From NCBI RefSeq assembly GCF_000802225.1, contig NZ_JTDI01000001.1, positions 1-64,000 on the forward strand: 64,000 nt of DNA, in the 5' to 3' direction. The position numbers and the translations under genes were made by a program. The notes under the pieces are model-generated. The model had not been told where the DNA came from and did no database searches. It was given only the letters and a program-made list of their open reading frames with translations. Source of the stretch: Novosphingobium malaysiense. Lineage in GTDB: Bacteria > Pseudomonadota > Alphaproteobacteria > Sphingomonadales > Sphingomonadaceae. Of the stretch, positions 27,007 through 34,828 are shown one piece after another. Position 1 is the stretch's first letter. Every line of letters begins with the position of its first letter.

Positions 27007-27558
27007 TCACTTCCCGTCCTGCACGTTAGGCCATCCCGAGAAGAATATTTTGCACGCCGGCGGCGCTTTGCTTTGCCGGTTGCAGTATACGACCTGGCCT
27101 AGAAATCGCCGCGCCCAGTCCCTGTCCTTGCTGGATGGAACGCCCTTGAAAGCGACATAGACGATGTAGACGTCCCTGGCTCCATCGATCGCCCGCGTGA
27201 GGAACGATTCTTCCGAGCTTTTACCTTCCAGCGTCACACCTCCGGGAGACGGTTTGCGAAGACTTATGACCCAATCCGGCTCGTCTTCCGCGATCTCCCT
27301 GAGCATCGTTTCATACTCATCGGCAGTTGAATTGCGCACACGCGAAAAGATGACCGAATAGCGCCAGTCGTTTTCTGTGCCCATTGGAACCAGTTCCGAC
27401 GATTCCATCTGCCCGTCGTCCGAGGCGTTCAAAGTGACGTAATTGTCCATGGAAGGCGTCAGCAGAATCTCGTCCGCCTCGGCATAAACGCGGACTGCCT
27501 CGGGCCAGGCTGGGCCTGGCAACCCCACAGCCAGGAAGAGCACAAGCACCCAACGCAT
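27007..27558 (-). CDS. Hypothetical secreted protein
   Basis: A 183-residue protein with a clear signal peptide (VLVLFLAVGLPGPAWPEA). The mature part is mixed, with paired features such as NDWRYSVIFSRVRNSTADEYETM, a Cys pair (YCNRQSKAPPACKIFF) likely to form a disulfide, and a short C-terminus. I do not recognise a family. The ATG at 27558 is chosen; ATG at 27570 or the longer frame to 27603 are alternatives. It lies 191 bases upstream of the DUF2339 gene on the same strand but probably has its own promoter. Confidence 0.6.
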   Translation of the reverse strand: MRWVLVLFLAVGLPGPAWPEAVRVYAEADEILLTPSMDNYVTLNASDDGQMESSELVPMGTENDWRYSVIFSRVRNSTADEYETMLREIAEDEPDWVISLRKPSPGGVTLEGKSSEESFLTRAIDGARDVYIVYVAFKGVPSSKDRDWARRFLGQVVYCNRQSKAPPACKIFFSGWPNVQDGK

Positions 27559-27796
27559 GCGGCACCCCATCGACCCGAATAGAGGCAGGATGATTACTTC
27601 CACTGCCTCGACTCACATTTGTGTATTTCCCGCGAGTCAGAGGGGAATAAGCGCTTGCAGTGACTTCAAGTCAAACAATATTGCGGCACCCTCGGCAGCC
27701 CTGCCCAGCACGGTCAGCACCCGTACGGGCATCAGTTGATCGCGCCCTTTCCAGGGAGGGGACAAGCTTCATGCTGCAGTCGTAGATGGCCGGGCC

Positions 27797-28837
27797 CTAG
27801 CCCTGCTTGAGCATGTGCCGTGCCGTCTTTTCCAGCAGGGGAATATTGCTGGGCGCTTCACCGAGTACGGCAATCGTCCCATCGGGCATGCGGCGCGCCA
27901 TGACCAGCATGAACTCTTCGCCCTCGGCCGGAAGGTCATCAAGCTGGTGCGTCGGCATGGCGCGCAGCCTTCTGGCCAGCGAGGGGCGCAGGTCCGTCCT
28001 CTCGGCGACCGGCATGCCACTTTCAATCCGCCGGATCCGGCGCTCTTCGGCGACGATGCCCTTGAGCCCGCCCGGGGCTCCAAGCAGGAACTTGGCCAGA
28101 GAGCCGCGCTGCAGGCCCATGCGAAGACCATGCTCGAGCACGGTGGCATATTCCGTCAGCCGCGTCTTGTCGTAGTCCACTCCGAACACGAGCTTCACCA
28201 CCGGAATCAACGGCGCACGCTCTTGCACCTTGATGTCGGCGCGGCGGAGGAGTTCCTCATATTCTGCCGGAGCCTCACGCGCGGAAAGCACGAAATCATA
28301 GGCGCAGCCGATGGTGCGGTAGAGCATCTCATGCGTACGCTCTTCTGCCCTGTGCACGTCGTCGACGAGGCGATGCGCGTCGGCAAGCAGCCCGGCGAGC
28401 CCGTTGGGTCTCTCGGAAGCGGTCGTCGTGACGTGGCCCGGTGGCACAGGCACGCTGAGAAGATTCAGCGGCCCGGAGCGCAGCGGCGGCTGCAGGGACG
28501 GTTGTTCGGACGTGGGCGCGGGGCGCCATTGCGGCAGGGATTGGCTTCTGGATTCGACGAAGACCTTGACGCACGGGTTGCCATACTGGGGGTGCGGCGC
28601 GACTTCTCGTTCCAACGTGACGACAGTGTCCGCCGTATCTTCAGCGATCACCTCCTGATCGAGGAGCAGCTCTTCTTCTACCTGCGGCTCGTTCGCCGCC
28701 GGGTCGATGTACTCGACTTCCAGTTCGAGCACGGACTTTTCCGGATCGTCATGCTTTTCCGAATCGTCATGCTCGGCATCGAATTCGTCGAAAGCATCGT
28801 CCGCAAACCGGAACTGCTTCGCCTGGTCCATAGCCAT
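27797..28837 (-). CDS. Hypothetical protein with acidic N-terminus
   Basis: A 346-residue protein without signal or membrane segments. The first 60 residues are strongly acidic (FDEFDAEHDDSEKHDD). The C-terminal two thirds look helical, with a conserved-looking core (YDFVLSAREAPAEYEELL, KLVFGVDYDKTRLTEYATVLEHGL) and a region LPAEGEEFMLVMARRMPDG. I cannot assign a family. The ATG at 28837 has AGGG five bases upstream; the frame is open 165 bases further but that part looks unlike protein. Divergent to the glycoside hydrolase gene. Confidence 0.6.
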   Translation of the reverse strand: MAMDQAKQFRFADDAFDEFDAEHDDSEKHDDPEKSVLELEVEYIDPAANEPQVEEELLLDQEVIAEDTADTVVTLEREVAPHPQYGNPCVKVFVESRSQSLPQWRPAPTSEQPSLQPPLRSGPLNLLSVPVPPGHVTTTASERPNGLAGLLADAHRLVDDVHRAEERTHEMLYRTIGCAYDFVLSAREAPAEYEELLRRADIKVQERAPLIPVVKLVFGVDYDKTRLTEYATVLEHGLRMGLQRGSLAKFLLGAPGGLKGIVAEERRIRRIESGMPVAERTDLRPSLARRLRAMPTHQLDDLPAEGEEFMLVMARRMPDGTIAVLGEAPSNIPLLEKTARHMLKQG

Positions 28838-29198
28838 TTGCCCTGTTCGAATTGGCGCCGCGAACCCGTTCGCAAGAGCGCACTGGAAAGGCCTAAGTGT
28901 GACAGGGCCCCTCTTTCCCGACAAGTAATCCATTGGGAGTAGCCCGCATAACAAGCGCCCGACAACGGCCACGCCCGCCGAAAAGCTAGCTCTGTCCCGC
29001 ACCTGGGAAACCGCCGGACCAGGTCCGCCGGGCCGACACCCCCGATAGAGCTACCGCCATAGCCTGGATTCGCGCGCGTGTTGTCTCTTTTGCCGCCTCG
29101 ATTCCACCAATTATTCCATTTGACTTGAACCGGTCAGCGGCGACAACTGAAACGCCTGCTACCATGACTGCCAACAGGATTACAGAGGCCTGAATCCA
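28838..29198. other. Divergent intergenic region before glycoside hydrolase-like gene
   Basis: About 361 bases without a supported gene, between a minus-strand hypothetical gene and the plus-strand glycoside hydrolase. The right third is A/T-richer and carries a candidate promoter listed separately. Nothing else stands out. Confidence 0.4.
29120..29148 (+). promoter_or_regulatory. Candidate promoter for glycoside hydrolase-like gene
   Basis: TTGACT (29120-29125) is followed after exactly 17 bases by ACAACT (29143-29148), a reasonable -35 and a weak -10. It lies about 50 bases before the TTG start at 29199. Read by eye only. Confidence 0.35.
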
Positions 29199-30614
29199 TT
29201 GCGGAAATTGTCGATAAAGTCCCTGTTCTCTGCATCCGGTCTGCTTCTGGCCCTGGCAGGCTTTGCCCTGCTTTCGGCGCGCGATGCGCCAGACCTTTCC
29301 GATTCAGGCCCCTCCCCCCATGTGGCAGTTCCCACGAACGAATTCCTGAACAGTATCGGCGTCGTCTCGACATTCCCCGGCCGGGGCCAACCCGTCGACA
29401 AGACCGTAAAGATGCTGAGATATGGCGGGTTTCGGTGGGTGAGAGCCGGCATCGAAGGCCTGACCGAGGATGGGCCGACCACGATTCAAACCTTCCTCGA
29501 CCTGCATCGCAAGGCCGGCGTGAAGCTGAACTGGGGTCTGGTGAGTGGCGGAACCGATCTCGACCTGCTCATCAGAACGGGAAAGGTGCTCGCAAAGGCA
29601 GATGCGCTGCTGGCATTCGAAGGCAACAATGAACCGAACAACTGGGGCATTGAATACGAGGGCGAAAAAGGCGGCGGCAATACATTGTCGTGGATGCCTG
29701 TCGCGAAATTGCAGCGCGACCTTTATCACGCTGTGAAGAGCGATCCGCTGCTCTCCCGGTATCCGGTCTGGACGATTTCCGAGCCTGGGGCCCAGGTCGA
29801 CAATGTCGGTCTGCAATTTCTGACGATTCCGCATGGTGCAGCCACGTTGATGCCTGCCGGTACGCGCTACGCCGATTATGCCAATCTCCACAACTACATA
29901 TACCATCCGAACTCGCCTGCTCCGGAAGACAACAAGACCTGGAATGCGGCCGATCCCACGGCATCTTCAAAGGTGGACGGACTCTTCGGGAACTACGGGA
30001 GGACGTGGCGGAATGGCTTCAAGGGCTACGACCGGGCTCAACTCACCACCCTTCCGCGCGTGACGACCGAAACGGGGGTCGCGATCAACGGTCCGATCGA
30101 CGAAAGGATGCAGGCGCTCCATCTGCTCAACATCTACCTGGCGCAGTTCAAGCGGGGCTATTCCTACACTTCGGTCTATATTCTGCGGGACCGGACCGAC
30201 GAAGGCGGCAACCAGACCTACGGATTCTTCCGTCCCGACTATCAGCCACGGCTGGCAGCACACTACCTGCACAACCTGACCACTATCTTGGCGGACGATG
30301 CCTCCGCGGAATCGCCGGGCAGCCTGGCCTATGCCATTCCGGACCAGCCGGACACCGTGCATGATCTGCTCCTTCAGCGGAGCGACGGGACCTTTCAACT
30401 GGTGGTTTGGGGCGAGCGCTTACAGGGGGCCGACGAGGTCACGATCGAGCTTGCCGACATCCCTGCATCGATCGTCCTCTACGACCCGACGCTGGGAACA
30501 GACCCGAGGAGGAAGATCATAGGGAAGAGATCGTTCGATCTGACTTTGAGCGACCACCCTATCGTCGTTGCCATAAATCCAGGGCCGCAAGCCCCGCACA
30601 GCTCCCGACGCTGA
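29199..30614 (+). CDS. Secreted glycoside hydrolase-like protein, (beta/alpha)8 type
   Basis: A 471-residue protein with an N-terminal signal/anchor segment (LFSASGLLLALAGFALLSA). The catalytic region has strand-helix repeats and the two acidic residues of clan-A hydrolases: N-E-P (FEGNNEPNN, E145) as acid/base and TTETG (E291) as nucleophile. After about residue 380 a small beta domain follows (FQLVVWGERL, VTIELADIP), as in GH39/GH5-like enzymes. It probably cleaves a polysaccharide outside the cytoplasm, perhaps the EPS made by the flanking genes. The start codon is TTG at 29199; no ATG fits the signal peptide. Family number is not certain. Confidence 0.75.
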   Translation: MRKLSIKSLFSASGLLLALAGFALLSARDAPDLSDSGPSPHVAVPTNEFLNSIGVVSTFPGRGQPVDKTVKMLRYGGFRWVRAGIEGLTEDGPTTIQTFLDLHRKAGVKLNWGLVSGGTDLDLLIRTGKVLAKADALLAFEGNNEPNNWGIEYEGEKGGGNTLSWMPVAKLQRDLYHAVKSDPLLSRYPVWTISEPGAQVDNVGLQFLTIPHGAATLMPAGTRYADYANLHNYIYHPNSPAPEDNKTWNAADPTASSKVDGLFGNYGRTWRNGFKGYDRAQLTTLPRVTTETGVAINGPIDERMQALHLLNIYLAQFKRGYSYTSVYILRDRTDEGGNQTYGFFRPDYQPRLAAHYLHNLTTILADDASAESPGSLAYAIPDQPDTVHDLLLQRSDGTFQLVVWGERLQGADEVTIELADIPASIVLYDPTLGTDPRRKIIGKRSFDLTLSDHPIVVAINPGPQAPHSSRR

Positions 30615-30663
30615 TGCACTTCTCTCAACGATACACGGCCCAAGGAGGGGGCCCTATCCAGCG

Positions 30664-31773
30664 ATGACACGTGACATCATCATCAACGGCAAGTTCCTTC
30701 GCGCACCCATGACCGGCGTTCATCGAGTCGCCTTCGAAATCTCCAACGCGCTGGCAGACCTGGCAGAACAGCAAGCGCCGGAACTGGGCGGGCGCCGTTT
30801 CGAGGTGTGGCATAGCCATGACGGGCGCGGCAGGGCCGACACGATCCGCCTGCCGACGCGGGACGTGGGGCCGCTTGAAAACATTCTTTGGGAACAGATG
30901 ACGCTACCCGCGAGGCAAGGGCAACCGGTTCTGCTCAATCTGTGCAACATCGGCCCGATGGCATCCGCCAATGCGCTGACCATGGTCCACGACGCGCAGG
31001 TCCTACTGTCGCCCAAATCCTATTCGCTCGGGTTCCGGCTCTGGTACATGTCCGTACAACGTGTCCTGGCACGGCGGAACCGCGCCCTACTGACGGTTTC
31101 GGAGTTCTCGCGGCAACAGATTGCCAAGACAGGTCTCGCGCCCCTCGACCGCATTCATGCGATCCACAATGGCGTGGACCACGTGCTGCGCGTGAAGCCG
31201 GACGAAGCGGTACTGGCCCGGCTTTCGCTGAAAGGCACCAACTACGCGCTCGCGCTTTCGACCGTGCAGGAACACAAGAACATCGGCGTTCTGCTGAAAG
31301 CCTTCGCACGCGCAGAGCTGTCCGGGATGAAGCTGGTATTGTTCGGCTCTGCCGGTCGCGAAACCTTCGCTGCCGAAGGGCATGCCATCCCGCCCAACGT
31401 GATATTTGCCGGACACGTGACCGACGGCGAATTGCGCACGCTGATGCAGCACGCATGCGCACTGCTGTTTCCTTCCACGACCGAGGGTTTCGGCCTCCCA
31501 CCGCTCGAAGCCATGCTTCTTGGTACGCCTGCCATATGCGCCCCGTGCGGGGCACTACCCGAAGTCTGCGGCGAAGCGGCACTCTATGCCGATCCCCACG
31601 ACGCTGCGGCATGGGCCGCGGTGCTGTCGAGCCTGGCCCGTGACACGGACCGACGCGCCTCCTTCGGCACTCTGGGCCGCACGCGCGCAGCCCAGTTCAC
31701 CTGGCGCAACGCCGCGCGGCGTCTTCTCGACATCCTTGACTTAGTCGAGCCTTCACGGCCTCATTCTCGATAG
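30664..31773 (+). CDS. Glycosyltransferase family 4
   Basis: A 369-residue GT4 enzyme of the mannosyltransferase (WbaZ-like) style. It starts IIINGKFLRAPMTGVHRVA, has TMVHDAQVLLSPKSY, SEFSRQQIAKTG, and a donor-binding part with LSTVQEHKNIGVLLKAF and the E-x7-E region PSTTEGFGLPPLEAML. The protein at 52956-54149 has the same layout and wording (NGRFLTRPLSGVDR, IHDTQIYDMPESY), so the two are paralogues in different EPS loci. It lies 49 bases after the glycoside hydrolase gene, with GGAGG between them. Confidence 0.87.
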   Translation: MTRDIIINGKFLRAPMTGVHRVAFEISNALADLAEQQAPELGGRRFEVWHSHDGRGRADTIRLPTRDVGPLENILWEQMTLPARQGQPVLLNLCNIGPMASANALTMVHDAQVLLSPKSYSLGFRLWYMSVQRVLARRNRALLTVSEFSRQQIAKTGLAPLDRIHAIHNGVDHVLRVKPDEAVLARLSLKGTNYALALSTVQEHKNIGVLLKAFARAELSGMKLVLFGSAGRETFAAEGHAIPPNVIFAGHVTDGELRTLMQHACALLFPSTTEGFGLPPLEAMLLGTPAICAPCGALPEVCGEAALYADPHDAAAWAAVLSSLARDTDRRASFGTLGRTRAAQFTWRNAARRLLDILDLVEPSRPHSR

Positions 31774-31787
31774 TTCTACTGGAAGCC

Positions 31788-32753
31788 ATGCGCACTATGA
31801 CGCCGTCTATCTGCCCTTCGAACGATCACATATCCATCGCCCCGAGCGCCTCCGGCATGCCAGGCATCAGCAACGACCTCTCCGTTGCCGTGGTGATCGC
31901 GAGCCTCGGCCGGCCTGACCTGCTCGATGACATCATCGCACGGATGGCGCAGCAGACACGCAAACCCGATCTACTGCTCTTTTCGACCGTGACGCCGCAA
32001 GACCTGCCCGACAGCTTTGTCGAGACCGATACAGTCAAGGCCATATTCGGCCCCAAGGGGCTGACCCGCCAGCGCAATGCCGCGCTGGACTATCTTGGCG
32101 ACCGCTTCGACGTCATCGTGTTCTATGACGATGACTTCGTTCCCTCGCGTTTCAGTGTCGAAAATGCCGCATTGTTCTTCCGCGCTCATCCGGAGGTCGC
32201 CGGCGCGACGGGCAACGTGCTGGCCGACGGGATCAACAACGCGGGCATCGGCAAGGAAGACGCTGAACGGATCGTTGCACGGTACGACGAAAGTCATGAA
32301 TTCTCGGCCGCGGTAGAACGGGAACTCGTCGGCCTCTACGGCTGCAACATGGCTTATCGCAGTTCCGCCATCGGCAACACGCGTTTCGACGAGCGCCTGC
32401 GGCTCTACGCCTGGCAGGAAGACATCGACTTTGCCTTTGCCCTGAATACGCGCGGCAAGATCGTCAAGACGCGCGCCTTCGCCGGCGTGCACCAGGGATT
32501 GAAGCACGGGCGTACACCCGGCCTCAGGTTGGGCTATTCGCAGGTCATCAATCCGCTCTATCTCGCGGCTAAGGGCACGATGCCCAAGGGTTTTGCACTG
32601 AAACTGCTGCTAAAGAATGTGCTGGCCAATCATCTCAAGATGTTCAGGCCGGAGCCCTGGGTCGACCGCAAGGGACGCGCCAAGGGGAACTGGGCCGGCC
32701 TGTTCGACGCCCTGCGTGGCCGTCTTACTCCCGAGAGGATCGAGGACCTCTAG
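31788..32753 (+). CDS. Glycosyltransferase family 2
   Basis: A 321-residue GT-A enzyme. The catalytic domain begins about residue 30 (SVAVVIASLGRPDLLDDII), has FGPKGLTRQRNAALDYLG and the metal-binding FYDDDFVPS, and a later WQEDIDFAFAL that resembles the general-base ED region. Adds a sugar in the cytoplasm; donor unknown. It starts 14 bases after the preceding GT4 gene, same operon; a second ATG nine bases on is also possible. It converges with the NRPS operon end, 62 bases away, where I see no strong terminator hairpin. Confidence 0.83.
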   Translation: MRTMTPSICPSNDHISIAPSASGMPGISNDLSVAVVIASLGRPDLLDDIIARMAQQTRKPDLLLFSTVTPQDLPDSFVETDTVKAIFGPKGLTRQRNAALDYLGDRFDVIVFYDDDFVPSRFSVENAALFFRAHPEVAGATGNVLADGINNAGIGKEDAERIVARYDESHEFSAAVERELVGLYGCNMAYRSSAIGNTRFDERLRLYAWQEDIDFAFALNTRGKIVKTRAFAGVHQGLKHGRTPGLRLGYSQVINPLYLAAKGTMPKGFALKLLLKNVLANHLKMFRPEPWVDRKGRAKGNWAGLFDALRGRLTPERIEDL

Positions 32754-32815
32754 GAGAGCCCTCGGGTAGATCGAGCAGAAAATTCGTTCCGGACGCCGCG
32801 AGGCCTTGGCGCTGG

Positions 32816-33799
32816 CTACCGCTGCGGGTGCCAGACGGGATAGCTTGCCACGGCATCCTTGCGGCCAGTGACGGCCTGAACCGAACGCCTGGCGGCAAGA
32901 ACCGCATCCCACGCCGTCGCCTTCATCCCGTCAAGAACCGGATAGCGTCCCGGCTTCGTCGCTGGCAGGCCAAGCCGCTGCAGGCGACGATTGAACCGGT
33001 GGGAATTCTGCAAATTGCGATGCAGCGATCGCACCTCGTAATTGATATTGACTGAGATCGACAGTGAATCGCCATTCTGGACGCAGTGCGGTCCCACGCT
33101 AGGGAAATGGATCCCGTCGCCCGGGCCGAGCTTGAATACCTGCGCCTCGTTCTGGCGCTCCGGCTTGTAGACGGCGGCATTGAAATTCCCGGCGCCGCAA
33201 TATTCCTCGAGTTCGCCGTCCGTCACCAACGTGCTGTCCCCGTAGGGCCAGGCGAATGCTGTCTTCTCGCCCTGCACCTGCAACAGGAAGCTTGATTCGA
33301 GATCGAAGTGATAGGGCGTCAGGCGACCGGGCGAATTAAGGAAGACCAGAGCCTCGCCGACGATGACTTCATCGCGGAATGCACGCGGAGCGTAGTCAAA
33401 CATTTCCTGCAGGATGTCCTGGAGGACGGGACCGAACACCTTGTCCTGCTCCACATGCTTGAACAGGACAAGGCCGTCGTTTTCCATCAGCCCCTCCAGG
33501 GTCTCCTCGAGCGAGAGACGCTCCTCGGGCCTGGTATCCCAGCCATCGGCTATCCCGACCTTCCCGTTCTGCCAGCACTTGAAAGCGTCGCCGTCAGGCA
33601 GACGCCGGGACATGGCGATCACGTCTTCGAGCGTGAAAAGCGATTGCACATGTAGCCGGTGCCGGAAGGTGAAGGGCTGGCTGTTGACGTGAGCGAAATT
33701 GCCGCTGTCTTCGGGCTCGATCAGGCATTGCTGTCGATCACCGGCGGGCATTATCTTGGCCTTGCTCGTCATTGCCTTGCCTTCCGTTGCGCGCGTCAT
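32816..33799 (-). CDS. JmjC/cupin-like Fe(II) oxygenase, last gene of the NRPS-PKS operon
   Basis: A 327-residue protein with a double-stranded beta-helix core. Metal ligands are visible as H164-x-D166 (TPYHFDLES) and H238 (SVGPHCVQNG), with a strand (FLLQVQGEKTAFAWPY) between them whose Lys could hold 2-oxoglutarate. This matches the JmjC/cupin_8 branch of Fe(II)/2-oxoglutarate hydroxylases. Start: ATG at 33799 overlaps the stop of the hydrolase gene in ATGA, so it is coupled to the megasynthase operon; an in-frame ATG at 33772 is possible. It is a good candidate to hydroxylate the peptide product or a carrier-bound intermediate. No signal peptide. Confidence 0.78.
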   Translation of the reverse strand: MTRATEGKAMTSKAKIMPAGDRQQCLIEPEDSGNFAHVNSQPFTFRHRLHVQSLFTLEDVIAMSRRLPDGDAFKCWQNGKVGIADGWDTRPEERLSLEETLEGLMENDGLVLFKHVEQDKVFGPVLQDILQEMFDYAPRAFRDEVIVGEALVFLNSPGRLTPYHFDLESSFLLQVQGEKTAFAWPYGDSTLVTDGELEEYCGAGNFNAAVYKPERQNEAQVFKLGPGDGIHFPSVGPHCVQNGDSLSISVNINYEVRSLHRNLQNSHRFNRRLQRLGLPATKPGRYPVLDGMKATAWDAVLAARRSVQAVTGRKDAVASYPVWHPQR

Positions 33800-34827
33800 G
33801 ACAAATCTGCGCCTTGCATGGTTGAAATCGGACCGGGATATTCACCGCCGGCAGGGGGAAACGCGCCGGCCTCCCCCTTCAGGTATCGGTCCAGAAAAGC
33901 CGTGATCACCGCGAACTGATCCTGCTTCGTCTTCATGAACTCCGGGTTCAGAAGGGATAGCCAGTACCGGGGGTGGCGCCAATTCCAGCGCAATTGTTCG
34001 TCCTTGAGGTCTTCATGACCGAACCCGTGGATACGCAACCAGAAGAAGTCATCGCGCTTCATCTGCCGACGATGAAGCGCCTTGTCGAAGGCGATCCCGT
34101 GCATGAGCGTGCGGTCAGCCGGCTTGTCCGAGGTCTGCACGGCCTCGTCCGGGAAATCCTCGTCGATGTAGAACAGGAGATAGGGGACTGACGGCAGTTG
34201 CTTTGCACTCTTTCCGAACACCCAGCCATCCAGATTGACGACTGCCTTTATCCGGGGGTCATCATGCGCCAGCTCGACTCCGGTCGCGCCGCCGAAGGAG
34301 AAACCGACGATACCGATGCGGGCCGGGTCGATCCTCTCTTCAAGATCAGGCAGGGCCAGGACGCCGTCCAGTACAGCGCGGCCTTTGCGTGACGTTATTG
34401 CCACCCGCCGGCTCGCCATGGCGAAGCCCTCGCGATAGGCTGGAAGAGTATCCATCCTGAAGTCTGCCGCGATATCCTCACGCTCCTGCCTGGTCTCCCC
34501 GGCCCTCCGAGCGTCTTGGACGGGGTCGTCGAATGCCACCACCAGATACCCGTGACTGGCGAGATCGCAGACAAGTTTCGCAGAGTCTTCCGCTCGCCCG
34601 CCCCAGCCCGGTGCGTACAAAACCAGCGGAATCTTCCCCTCGGAAACGCCTGGCTCCCAAATGTGCACACGATAAGTTCCAGCCGGCGTGCGCAACATCC
34701 TAATGGTATCATGCACTTGAGCGGTGCCGGTCGGCGCCATTTCAGCGGCGTTAGCACGCAACAGCAAAATGGCGGCGCCTAGCGTCATCGCTGCCAATCC
34801 GACCAACAAGGCTCGCGCAGGCTTCAT
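33796..34827 (-). CDS. Alpha/beta hydrolase with N-terminal signal/anchor (PAF-acetylhydrolase-like)
   Basis: A 343-residue serine hydrolase. The N-terminus is a membrane segment (ALLVGLAAMTLGAAILLL), so the enzyme likely acts in the periplasm. The core has PLVLYAPGWGG (oxyanion region), YLVVAFDDP, the nucleophile elbow GFSFGG (S177) and a late HGFGHEDL carrying the probable catalytic His. This resembles platelet-activating-factor acetylhydrolase and dienelactone-hydrolase-like proteins. The ATG at 34827 lies one base after the stop of the C-TE gene. It might mature, deacylate or detoxify the product after export; this is inferred from operon position only. Confidence 0.8.
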   Translation of the reverse strand: MKPARALLVGLAAMTLGAAILLLRANAAEMAPTGTAQVHDTIRMLRTPAGTYRVHIWEPGVSEGKIPLVLYAPGWGGRAEDSAKLVCDLASHGYLVVAFDDPVQDARRAGETRQEREDIAADFRMDTLPAYREGFAMASRRVAITSRKGRAVLDGVLALPDLEERIDPARIGIVGFSFGGATGVELAHDDPRIKAVVNLDGWVFGKSAKQLPSVPYLLFYIDEDFPDEAVQTSDKPADRTLMHGIAFDKALHRRQMKRDDFFWLRIHGFGHEDLKDEQLRWNWRHPRYWLSLLNPEFMKTKQDQFAVITAFLDRYLKGEAGAFPPAGGEYPGPISTMQGADLS

Positions 34828-34828
34828 C

